This document shows positions 10,501-17,401 of a DNA stretch of 64,000 bases, piece by piece. Origin of the DNA: Vibrio brasiliensis LMG 20546. GTDB taxonomy: Bacteria; Pseudomonadota; Gammaproteobacteria; Enterobacterales; Vibrionaceae. Position 1 is the first letter of the stretch. The number at the start of each line of letters is the position of its first letter. The notes under the pieces are model-generated. The model was not told the DNA's origin and ran no database searches. It worked only from the letters and a program-made list of their open reading frames with translations. A program made the translations under genes and the position numbers. The stretch is taken from the NCBI RefSeq assembly GCF_000189255.1, contig NZ_AEVS01000081.1, positions 96,088 to 160,087 on the forward strand, given 5' to 3'.

Positions 10501-11342
10501 ATGGTACTAAAGGTATCGTCGGTGCTAACGTATCTTCTGGTCAGGCAAACGCTCAAACCAACAACGTAGCACTTTCTTCAAATGATGGTCAGCCGTCAGT
10601 AGCGGTTGCGGGGAGTGCTCAGGTTATCGGTGCACAGCTAAATGGCTCTGGTACTGGTAATACGGGTACAAATAATCCAATGACTGTGACTAATGAGCTG
10701 TTTGCAAGTGAAGCTACTCTGTCGAATTCATTTGAGGATGCTAAAGGTATCTTAGGTGTAAACATTGCTTCAGGTCAGCTAAATGCTCAGGCTAACAATG
10801 TTGCCGCTTCAGTAACAGGTACCGATGCTGGTGCTCCTACTGGTGCAATCAACGTCCAGGCTGCGGTTATTAATGAAGTGAACTACAACGCAACGGGGGC
10901 ATACACGGCAGTACTTGGTGAAAATGCATTCAACGGTGCGTCGGGTGTGATTGGTACCAACATGGCGGTCGGAGTAGCGAATGGTCAAAGCAATAACGTT
11001 GCAATGCAAATAGCTGATGGCAATACCTCTGGTCCGGCTGTAGCAGCTAACATTCAAGGTTCGTTTGCGAATGGAGCAGCAACTAGAACAACAACTGGAG
11101 CGGTTGATGTTGATGGTATGGCTGAATTTGCAGGCCTTGCTGTTGAGAGTGTACAGCTAAGTAAGTTTGCAGTGTCTGATAATGGTACTGGTAGTAACAG
11201 TGACCTGGTCAGTGTAGGCAATACAGCGACAATCAAAAACAGCTACAACGGTGCTAAAGGCGTTATTGGCGTTAACGTAGCGTCAGGTTTAGGTAACCTG
11301 CAAAGCAACAATGTTACGCTTGTCGCTTCACGCGGCAACTAA
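7509..11342 (+). CDS. FapC-like major amyloid subunit, 16 repeats
   Basis: 1277 residues with a signal peptide ending at APAYA. The mature chain holds 16 copies of a motif close to G-[IV]-x-G-x-N-x-[AST]-[AS]-G-x-x-N-x-Q-x-N-N-V, spaced roughly 70-90 residues apart and joined by Ser/Asp/Thr/Asn-rich linkers. The linkers often hold a second short element of the type A-x-x-x-Q-x-V-x-x-N. No cysteine is present anywhere. This is the Fap fibre-subunit pattern: Asn/Gln ladders that stack as beta-arches. It is several times longer than the typical Pseudomonas FapC as I remember it (about 250-350 residues, three repeats). GAGGAA at 7495-7500 supports the ATG. It should be exported through the FapF-like porin and polymerise outside the cell as biofilm matrix. 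Confidence 0.78.
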   Translation: MEKQWNKVPLAVIIGTILSAPAYADGLEVEANNLQISADNWVDVTFDAPGVSDTGITNNASLSSGAFDDARGVVHSNVAAGFYNQGSNQASMGTRAEGNLDEAASVRAGSAQASSGENLSMKKDFGGDNDNSATLDGAFKGAKGVIGTNVAAGVSNLQTNNVAMGNAEDASELTLTAASEQYLGFARTDGGDVEGNTVNSLGADNVAKVQGGAFDGANGIGGANVTSGMANQQANSVALANFVTVGSGDPSEGDPAANIGETLGVDGLPANTNNKQPLDNQTEVTSVTLTSKGKQTLDGNSVTVDGDPHQFQNNTSLVDNVFNAVKGIFGLNVASGDLNAQSNNVSLGVTALPDPDTGSTVNVNALAEQSVQNNSVSYTNNDGNNNNPSTNDATISQSFVGANGIVGANAAAGQNNAQTNNVAVAVTEPNGNGPVDAVSVVASSTQSVTSNTLTQKQDDSLGQVTNNATINNGSFSDSQGIVGANAAAGQFNAQSNQVSVASVAGWIDSQSGTSGVVKANSEQTVSGNAMATEGAGNYEATSNATLTGDALDNITGITGANIAAGQGNAQTNNVAMSSAYGDVDSSEVVAESTQNVTQSDISPDSESDLTSSATISSNFSSDVSGIMGVNVASGQSNVQSNNVALASYNDQNESTADALQVEATSQQAVTSNDVFASGNGYIDNDASIDGSFNGGASGVVGVNVTSGQANAASNNVALGLYASNPQDNSQGDLIKAKASSDQSVVGNTNRIAQGSEAPISNTASITNSFTNGASGVVGVNNAAGQGNAQANNVAIALDESSDDGAGAGSVIAASNQDVISNNTISDIQEGIAVSNQATLDGSFTGVSGVVGVNLSSGQTNAQANNVAISNGSGGGETNPFSKQDGIDTTSSFSGVLAASIQEIDGSDVTLGASDTVSENVATLTGSFDNASGVIGANVTAGQANAQSNNVAMAADGQSGSQDGTLAAAAVSLQEFDEVDVSLGSGFENSATLTESFNNGTKGIVGANVSSGQANAQTNNVALSSNDGQPSVAVAGSAQVIGAQLNGSGTGNTGTNNPMTVTNELFASEATLSNSFEDAKGILGVNIASGQLNAQANNVAASVTGTDAGAPTGAINVQAAVINEVNYNATGAYTAVLGENAFNGASGVIGTNMAVGVANGQSNNVAMQIADGNTSGPAVAANIQGSFANGAATRTTTGAVDVDGMAEFAGLAVESVQLSKFAVSDNGTGSNSDLVSVGNTATIKNSYNGAKGVIGVNVASGLGNLQSNNVTLVASRGN

Positions 11343-11363
11343 CGACATGGTGTAAATATCGAA

Positions 11364-11388
11364 ATGCCCTCTTCGGAGGGCATCCTTT
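11364..11388 (+). terminator. UUCG-capped hairpin after the major subunit gene
   Basis: The 8-bp stem ATGCCCTC / GAGGGCAT encloses a TTCG tetraloop closed by C-G, an exceptionally stable RNA hairpin, followed by CCTTTT. It sits 22 bp after the fapC-like stop and before the peptidase gene. It probably reduces read-through or protects the abundant subunit mRNA. It also makes an ATG at 11364 a spurious start for the next gene. Confidence 0.75.
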
Positions 11389-11405
11389 TAAGTTTAAGGA
11401 AAACT

Positions 11406-12095
11406 ATGAAATTTTGTCTTTTGACTGTTGGATTATGTCTGTCGACCCTGACTCAAGCGGCCACGGTTTACCTTGATGGTCTGGTACCTGGGGTAGGTTC
11501 GATGCAGAAGGAAGTGGTCAGCATCAAAGAGAGAAAGTTTCTGAATATCGTACGACAACAAACCGACTTTTCTTGTGGTGCCGCCTCACTAGCTACCTTA
11601 CTTCGCTATGGATACAACATAGATACTGATGAACAAAGGGTAATGAACGGAATGTTTCAGGTATCGGATGCGACAGCGGCGAGAAAGCTTGGTTTTTCAA
11701 TGTTGGACATCAAGAACTATGTCGAACAAGGATTGGGCATGAGGGTTCAAGGTTACAATATTCCGGCGGATAAGCTCAGTGCCTTGCCTATTCCAACCAT
11801 CGTCTTGTTAGACATTAAAGGATACCGTCATTTTGTCGTGCTAAAGAGAGTGGATAAGAGTGGCAATGTCTATATCGCAGACCCTGCACTCGGCAACCTG
11901 ACTATGTCTGTTGAACAGTTTACTCAGGGTTGGCAAGGGGTTGTGCTGGCAGTAGTTGGTCAGGGGTATGATCAAAGCTCGCCTTTAGCCATGCCTTCTC
12001 CACCGCTCACGGTACGTTCCCTGGAGGATCAGTTTGCTCCGGTAACGGCCTTTAACTTAATGGATTTTGGCTTCAATGCATCGGAGTTGTTCTAA
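11406..12095 (+). CDS. FapD-like C39 family peptidase
   Basis: 229 residues with a signal peptide ending near LTQAA. The papain-like C39 fold is recognisable with an intact triad: Cys57 in QQTDFSCGAAS, His142 in GYRHFVVL and Asp159 in YIADPALG, plus the oxyanion Gln of the QQ pair. There is no ABC transporter domain, so it is a stand-alone periplasmic protease, as FapD is. In Pseudomonas FapD is needed for fibre export and assembly, probably by processing a component. ATG 11406 is chosen for AAGGA at 11396-11400 and because the upstream in-frame ATG is inside a terminator hairpin. Twelve bp separate it from the next gene. Confidence 0.82.
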   Translation: MKFCLLTVGLCLSTLTQAATVYLDGLVPGVGSMQKEVVSIKERKFLNIVRQQTDFSCGAASLATLLRYGYNIDTDEQRVMNGMFQVSDATAARKLGFSMLDIKNYVEQGLGMRVQGYNIPADKLSALPIPTIVLLDIKGYRHFVVLKRVDKSGNVYIADPALGNLTMSVEQFTQGWQGVVLAVVGQGYDQSSPLAMPSPPLTVRSLEDQFAPVTAFNLMDFGFNASELF

Positions 12096-12107
12096 AAGGG
12101 AAACACA

Positions 12108-12782
12108 ATGAAGATCAAATGTTTGGCAGCTTGTCTGTTTACCTGCTTTCAGGCTAATGCGGCGGTTGACTGGCAATCAATGCAAGCAACCTTGGTAGAT
12201 GAGCAGCAACTATCGACGATGCGTGGTAAGTATCGTGTCGCTCGCTCTGGAGAGGATCTCTATTTTGGGGTTCGGATGATTACTCATTGGAGTGATTCGA
12301 GCTCATCGGGATCTGCGGGAATGGACGTTGTGGTAAATGGTAGGGATGTCAGTGTTACTCCTCTGGATGGGAGTGATTTACAAAACAGTGTCGATGACAA
12401 CGGAATCCATGGCAATGGTTCAGGAATGGTTCAATTGGTTCAAATTGCAGGGAATGGCAACTCGGCAAGCAATGACTCTGAGCTGAAGCTGGTGGATAGT
12501 GGCGGGTTAACCTCAACGTCATTATCGGATTCCTCGCAAGTTGAATACTATCAAGTTTCCGGTGGTGAGAATCGGGTTGGCTATAAAGTGACCATTGGAG
12601 AGAGCATTGCAATCCAGGAAATCCGCAGCTTGAAATCGGCTCATGGAGCGTATCAAGGAATAAAACTTAGAGGTGATGATCTGGTGGTTCAGAACCAAAT
12701 GTTAATGGAAGTAAAAATTCCTGACTCGTGGAAGCAAAGTCGAGACTTGATGGTATCTCATTCATTATTAAAGGGATTATAA
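12108..12782 (+). CDS. FapE-like secreted fibre component
   Basis: 224 residues with a signal peptide ending at FQANA. A short segment, DEQQLSTMRGKYR, follows near residues 30-45. The middle has one amyloid-like motif, GSGMVQLVQIAGNGNSASND, which closely matches the third repeat of the FapB-like protein (SGVIQMSQIAGSGNTVRN). The C-terminal part predicts beta-strand with no known motif. In Pseudomonas FapE is a minor fibre component found with FapC. The order between C39 peptidase and porin fixes the call more than its own sequence does. An AGGG ribosome site precedes ATG. Confidence 0.68.
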   Translation: MKIKCLAACLFTCFQANAAVDWQSMQATLVDEQQLSTMRGKYRVARSGEDLYFGVRMITHWSDSSSSGSAGMDVVVNGRDVSVTPLDGSDLQNSVDDNGIHGNGSGMVQLVQIAGNGNSASNDSELKLVDSGGLTSTSLSDSSQVEYYQVSGGENRVGYKVTIGESIAIQEIRSLKSAHGAYQGIKLRGDDLVVQNQMLMEVKIPDSWKQSRDLMVSHSLLKGL

Positions 12783-12880
12783 GCAAACCGCATGTGCTTC
12801 TAATTGATATCTCACTTTTGAAACAGTAAATAATTATAAATTAACTTAACATCAAGCGAGTTCATATCCGGGAGGTGAAT

Positions 12881-14269
12881 ATGAAAAGGAGCTCGCTTAC
12901 GATAGGTTGCCTGATCGCAACTAGCAGCCCTGTCATGCATCTGCATGCCAATGATCAAGTGGACGCTTTATCTCAGCAACTGGCTGAACAAAAAGCGGCG
13001 AATGAAGCATTAAAAGCTCAGTTGCAGCAACAGCAGCAGGTGATGCAGCAGGTTATTCAAGCAGTGAATAACCATCAACAAGTGCTTATCAACCATCAGG
13101 GAAATATTGATAGCCTAGTCAAAAAGAACCAGCGCGTTTCTGCGGAAATGAAATCTCAACTTAATGGTGATAAGCAACAAAACGTCCTATCACGTCCTGA
13201 GAAAGTTGCTATCGATGCAACGGCTGGCTCTGCCCAGACAGCCCGCCCAGAGACTCAGACTGCCAACACTCAAACTCCGAAAGCTAAGCCGACTAATGCC
13301 ACTAAGCCTCAAGAGTCGAGCCAGAAAAGCCGCAGTGCAGAAGATGTATACCAAGAAGCGGGTAATGTCTTTACACGTAAGTTCACTCTGGAAACTGCTT
13401 TTCGTTACAGCTATTTCGATCGAAAGGATCTTGCCTTAAGTGGCTTTCTGGCACTGGATTCGATTTTCCTTGGTGACATCAACTTAGATAGAGTTCGTTC
13501 TAACACCTTCAACTTAGACTTTTCTGGACGTTACACTATCGATGATCGCTGGCAGGCTGAACTCAGTATTCCGACGGTTTACCGCTGGTCAGATTATGAA
13601 ACTGTGGGTCAGAATAACTCTAGCGACGGTTTAGAATCAGGCAAGGTATCGAGTTCGGGCATTGGGGATATCAGTGCAGGTATATACTACCGTGTGCTAA
13701 AAGAGACCACAGACTCGCCTGATTTAGTATGGAACTTTCGGGTTACAGCCCCAACCGGTAAAGATCCATATGGTATCGCGACCTCATCATCCCAGTCTGG
13801 CAACCTTAACGTTCCCGATGACCTGCCAACGGGTAATGGAGTGTGGGGGTTAGGTACTGGGATCTCGATTGTTAAAACCTACGACCCTGCCATCGTATTC
13901 TTAAACCTTAACTATACTCACCAGTTAGAAGAACAGTTTGACGACATCAGCAGTGCAGCAGGTAATCAGTCTGGCAGCGTTAAGCTTGGTGATAGCTGGG
14001 ATTATGGTCTGGGTGTTGCTTTTGCCATTAGTGAGCGTATGAGTCTGGCAATTAACTTTAGTCAGTCTATGAGCAACACCTCCAGACAAAGATTGGATGG
14101 CGGTGATTGGGTCGAGGTCATCGGCAGCGATGGCAATAGTGCCACATTGGGCATTGGCTCAACCATGGCTCTGTCGAAGAACCTGAGTATGGTGACTCAA
14201 GTCAGCTCCGGATTGAGTGATGATGCTGCGGATTACGCCATAAGCATCCGTTTCCCTTACCGATTCTAA
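12881..14269 (+). CDS. FapF-like outer-membrane amyloid exporter
   Basis: 462 residues: signal peptide ending near MHLHA, a glutamine-rich coiled coil (about residues 24-90), a Pro/Thr/Lys/Ala-rich linker to about residue 150, then alternating hydrophobic beta-strands to a terminal phenylalanine (FPYRF), the usual end of an outer-membrane barrel. FapF of Pseudomonas is a trimeric 12-stranded barrel gated by an N-terminal coiled coil and secretes unfolded FapB/C/E; this architecture matches. The ATG at 12881 is preferred over GTG 12875 because GGAGG at 12871-12875 is ideally placed. Ninety-eight bases separate it from the previous gene, with no obvious promoter. Confidence 0.78.
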   Translation: MKRSSLTIGCLIATSSPVMHLHANDQVDALSQQLAEQKAANEALKAQLQQQQQVMQQVIQAVNNHQQVLINHQGNIDSLVKKNQRVSAEMKSQLNGDKQQNVLSRPEKVAIDATAGSAQTARPETQTANTQTPKAKPTNATKPQESSQKSRSAEDVYQEAGNVFTRKFTLETAFRYSYFDRKDLALSGFLALDSIFLGDINLDRVRSNTFNLDFSGRYTIDDRWQAELSIPTVYRWSDYETVGQNNSSDGLESGKVSSSGIGDISAGIYYRVLKETTDSPDLVWNFRVTAPTGKDPYGIATSSSQSGNLNVPDDLPTGNGVWGLGTGISIVKTYDPAIVFLNLNYTHQLEEQFDDISSAAGNQSGSVKLGDSWDYGLGVAFAISERMSLAINFSQSMSNTSRQRLDGGDWVEVIGSDGNSATLGIGSTMALSKNLSMVTQVSSGLSDDAADYAISIRFPYRF

Positions 14270-14288
14270 TAGCGATAAAGGTTTTTAT

Positions 14289-15650
14289 ATGCGAGAAGAA
14301 CAAGCGGTATCGATATTAGTTATTTCGCGTGATCACCAACTATGGTCAGGCATTTTGTCTGAACAGGGTTGGGGCTATCGTATCGTCGCATCTGTCGATA
14401 CTGCAAAAGAGATATTAAAAAATGTCCACAGGCTGGTCGTGGTGTTCGATTTTTCCTGTGGTCGATACCAGTGCAAACAGTTAGAAGCATTGCATGGCAT
14501 TGGTATGGGGGTTCGCACTATCGCTTACCTCGATAAGACACAAAAAGATTTACTGACCTGTGAAGAGCTTAATTACATTTCGTACTATTGTGTTGATTAC
14601 TACACCAGTCCACTGCCACAAGAAATGGTGGTCAAAACTTTAGGTCATCAGGTAGGAATGCTTGATCTCAAGAGTAACTCAGTCGCTAAATCTAAGACGA
14701 ATGTCATTGAGGGAAAAGCGATCTCGTTGATTGGAGATTCTCCGGTAATACACCGACTGAGACGGCAGATAGCGAAGGTCGCACCAACTGACGTGAACAC
14801 CTTAATTTGTGGTGAAAGCGGTACAGGCAAAGAGCTCGTAGCACGAGCAATTCATGATGCTTCTTCGCGCGCAAGTGAGACGTTTGTTGCGGTTAACTGT
14901 GGCGCCCTGAATGAACAATTAGTGCATTCAGAGTTGTTTGGTCATGAAAAGGGAGCCTTTACGGGAGCAAGTACCAGTCGGACAGGTAAAATAGCTCTGG
15001 CGCACAATGGTACTCTGTTTCTGGATGAGATTGGCGACCTGCCACTTACACAGCAAGCTAATCTATTACGCTTTTTACAGGAAGGCACCATTGATGTTTT
15101 AGGTGGGAGTGAGCCTGTCAGGGTTAACGTGCGTGTGGTCGCTGCTACCCATGTTGACTTAGAACAAGCGGTTAAAGAAGGACGTTTTCGCCAGGATCTT
15201 TACTTTAGATTAAATGTCCTTCGGGTCAATGCACCTGCTTTGCGGGATAGAGGTCAGGACATATTACTCTTGGCGTTATTCTTTATGAACAAATTCAGTA
15301 AGGAATATAGCTGTGATATTTCTCACTTCGATGAAGGCGCTAAACAAAGGTTACTGTGTTACCACTGGCCCGGGAATGTACGAGAGCTCATTAACATCGT
15401 TAAACGCGCGGTTTTAATGAACGATGCAGGTGTCATATCTGCGGAAGATCTCGATATATCTTCCAGTGTTGCGCTGGCGGCACCTGCAGTGAGTCATAAG
15501 GGAGAAAGCTTACGTGATGCATTGTTACTTTATGAAGGTAATGTGCTCGAAGCCTCCAGATATCTGGGTATATCAAGGGCAACTGCTTATCGGATTATAG
15601 AAAAGTACAATCTTAAATCAGCGCTAGTTAGGGCAAGAGGGCTTAATTAG
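14289..15650 (+). CDS. VpsR-like sigma-54-dependent transcriptional activator
   Basis: 453 residues in three parts. The N-terminal receiver-like domain lacks a typical acidic pocket but keeps Asp54 in VVFDFS, and its segment CVDYYTSPLPQ...GHQVGML resembles VpsR of V. cholerae as I remember it. The central AAA+ domain has Walker A GESGTGKE (174-181), an intact GAFTGA loop (221-226) and Walker B LFLDEIG. A C-terminal Fis-type helix-turn-helix ends the protein (EASRYLGISRATAYRII). GAFTGA means it should contact sigma-54, unlike VpsR, which lacks the loop. It lies 19 bp after the porin gene, so it is probably in the operon it controls, a positive feedback arrangement. c-di-GMP binding is possible by analogy only. 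Confidence 0.85.
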   Translation: MREEQAVSILVISRDHQLWSGILSEQGWGYRIVASVDTAKEILKNVHRLVVVFDFSCGRYQCKQLEALHGIGMGVRTIAYLDKTQKDLLTCEELNYISYYCVDYYTSPLPQEMVVKTLGHQVGMLDLKSNSVAKSKTNVIEGKAISLIGDSPVIHRLRRQIAKVAPTDVNTLICGESGTGKELVARAIHDASSRASETFVAVNCGALNEQLVHSELFGHEKGAFTGASTSRTGKIALAHNGTLFLDEIGDLPLTQQANLLRFLQEGTIDVLGGSEPVRVNVRVVAATHVDLEQAVKEGRFRQDLYFRLNVLRVNAPALRDRGQDILLLALFFMNKFSKEYSCDISHFDEGAKQRLLCYHWPGNVRELINIVKRAVLMNDAGVISAEDLDISSSVALAAPAVSHKGESLRDALLLYEGNVLEASRYLGISRATAYRIIEKYNLKSALVRARGLN

Positions 15651-16750
15651 CGATTAATTACAGCATGTATTTCGTTCGAGCGCTTATCGGAATACATGCT
15701 TATGTCGGCATGAGTCAGCAGTTCTGCTACCTGTTGTGAATCTTCTGGATATCGAGCTATACCAATACTCGTGGTGAGTTCAAAACGCGTTCCATCTTTG
15801 ATCTTAATCGGTTTGAAGACCTTGTTATGAATCGTTTTCGTCATCTTATTGATGTGAGTTAAATCAATTTGGTCAGATATAACGGCAAATTCATCCCCAC
15901 CAATTCGATAGCACTCAAGTCCGAGTCGGCTTAATCTACGACTGACGGTTTTTAATACCTGATCACCAGCATAATGGCCATGATAATCGTTGATCTGTTT
16001 AAATTTGTTGAGGTCGAGTAACAAAATACTGAACGGCTGCTCTGACTGAGTTCTTTTATTCAGTTCACTAAACATCGCCAAACGGTTTGCAATGCCTGTC
16101 AGTGAATCGGTGAGTGATAGCTGTTTATGGTACTCAGACTCTTTATGAAAGATATACATGGCTAAGCAGACACACACGATCAGTAACAGCAATGAGGCAA
16201 ACTGAATATCGTTAAGATCTCGTGCCTGCTGCATCTGTTCTCGATAGAGAGGACTCTTGATTCGGAAGTTCGTGTTCACATATTGGATCATCGACATATA
16301 CAGGACGTCGAACTCCTTGCTGACTCGCTCTGTATAGTCTGAGTGCGAGGCCAGTTCGAGACGAGGTTCGAGAGATTTAAACTGACTGAATAAAGTTGAG
16401 AAGAAGATCCTGGCACCAGGCATAGCGATATAAGTATCGGCTTCGCGACTGGTCAGCAGTAAATCAAATCGACTCCAGGTTAATTCGTATTTGAGTAGTG
16501 CTTTCTGATAGTAGTCTTCACTGCTGGCAGCAAAAGGCAAGATAGAGTTGAGCTCAGAGAATTCCTTACTGAGCTGAAACAGAAACCAGGTCGCCTGATT
16601 TTGCTGCTCACTATATGACTGCGCGTGTTGACGAGTTGCAGTCAGAAAATAGAGGTTGGCAACGATAACGATCAGGCTAAGTAAGAGCAGTAGGTACTTG
16701 GCTCTTTTTAGAATAGCGGATGAGTGATTATAGTTATTGCGCTGCCACAT
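15647..16750 (-). CDS. Membrane diguanylate cyclase (GGDEF)
   Basis: 367 residues: membrane segments near 18-36 and 183-203 flank a helical periplasmic sensor, and a GGDEF domain follows with RIGGDEF (GGDEF at 284-288) and the metal-binding Asp246 in DLNKFKQIND. It should make c-di-GMP from two GTP at the inner membrane. The position of the usual inhibitory RxxD site reads RLGL, so product inhibition is probably absent. Its start overlaps the preceding gene by 17 bp, giving a two-gene operon. Its stop overlaps the stop of the VpsR-like regulator by 4 bp (convergent), placing a c-di-GMP source beside the amyloid operon. Confidence 0.93.
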   Translation of the reverse strand: MWQRNNYNHSSAILKRAKYLLLLLSLIVIVANLYFLTATRQHAQSYSEQQNQATWFLFQLSKEFSELNSILPFAASSEDYYQKALLKYELTWSRFDLLLTSREADTYIAMPGARIFFSTLFSQFKSLEPRLELASHSDYTERVSKEFDVLYMSMIQYVNTNFRIKSPLYREQMQQARDLNDIQFASLLLLIVCVCLAMYIFHKESEYHKQLSLTDSLTGIANRLAMFSELNKRTQSEQPFSILLLDLNKFKQINDYHGHYAGDQVLKTVSRRLSRLGLECYRIGGDEFAVISDQIDLTHINKMTKTIHNKVFKPIKIKDGTRFELTTSIGIARYPEDSQQVAELLTHADISMYSDKRSNEIHAVINR

Positions 16751-17219
16751 CTTGGGTTCTATGTATAAGTATCTCGTCTATTTGCCACACCATCTGTGCA
16801 TGGAAAACGGCGTTATCGATTTCCGGGTACTGGTCTAGATTAAAGACCAGCCAGTACGGACCTTTATTTCGCACTTTCATATTTTTGTTATCGATTTGAT
16901 ACGCAACGATCGGTTGATATTGTTTGATATCTTTGATCTGCGAGCTCGCGGCGTAATCATTTAACGCGATAAAAGACACTGAAAAGGCATCTTCGATACC
17001 AAGGTGAGCGAGTAGGTCGGTAATCGTAAATCCAGTGAACTCTTTCTTACCTTCGAACCAGGGAAGGCTAGTGGCAAAACTATGTGCTTCCAGTTGGGTG
17101 GTAATTTCCTCGTGAGTAAGAACAACAGGCTGTTGATCCGCGACACGGATGACAAGTTGTGAAGCAAACGCTTGGAAACTCATAAGTGAGACAAGCAATG
17201 CACTCCAACACCACCTCAT
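16734..17219 (-). CDS. Periplasmic sulfite-oxidase-fold (molybdopterin-domain-like) protein
   Basis: 161 residues with a signal peptide ending at FQAFA. The body resembles the small oxidoreductase molybdopterin-binding fold (TGFTITDLLAHLGI, FIALNDYAASSQIKDI, YWLVFNLDQYPEI). It has no cysteine that could ligate molybdenum, so an enzymatic role is unlikely; ligand or partner binding is more plausible. It is the first gene of an operon with the diguanylate cyclase and overlaps it, suggesting that it regulates the cyclase's periplasmic sensor. GAGGAG precedes ATG. Fold assignment is moderate. Confidence 0.7.
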   Translation of the reverse strand: MRWCWSALLVSLMSFQAFASQLVIRVADQQPVVLTHEEITTQLEAHSFATSLPWFEGKKEFTGFTITDLLAHLGIEDAFSVSFIALNDYAASSQIKDIKQYQPIVAYQIDNKNMKVRNKGPYWLVFNLDQYPEIDNAVFHAQMVWQIDEILIHRTQDVAAQ

Positions 17220-17352
17220 AGGCTCTCCTCAGATAGTTTATTTAGACATATATCAGTAAGTATATGATGAGATTTGATGTAATTAAACGCTTTTCCCTAA
17301 ACATTGAGAGCACAAATCGGCTTGATGAACCTAAGTAGCAAAATAGAAACAA

Positions 17353-17376
17353 CAAAGCCCCGGAAATGGGGCTTTG
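17353..17376. terminator. Rho-independent terminator after yjiH-type gene
   Basis: A 9-bp stem CAAAGCCCC / GGGGCTTTG with a six-base loop. On the minus strand it is followed by TTGTTTCTATTTT. Confidence 0.8.
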
Positions 17377-17401
17377 CTTTCTCAATCAATACTGCACTTG
17401 G

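Noticed and set aside
7509-11342. Curli (CsgA-type) or RTX adhesin for the repeat protein
   Set aside because: Repeats lack the S-x5-Q-x-G-x2-N curli spacing and calcium-binding GGxGxDxxx nonapeptides; no csgG/csgD or type I secretion genes adjoin it, while the C39 and porin genes fit Fap.
11364-11405. Upstream ATG start of the C39 peptidase
   Set aside because: It lies inside the UUCG hairpin, lacks a ribosome site, and would hide the signal peptide that begins cleanly at 11406.
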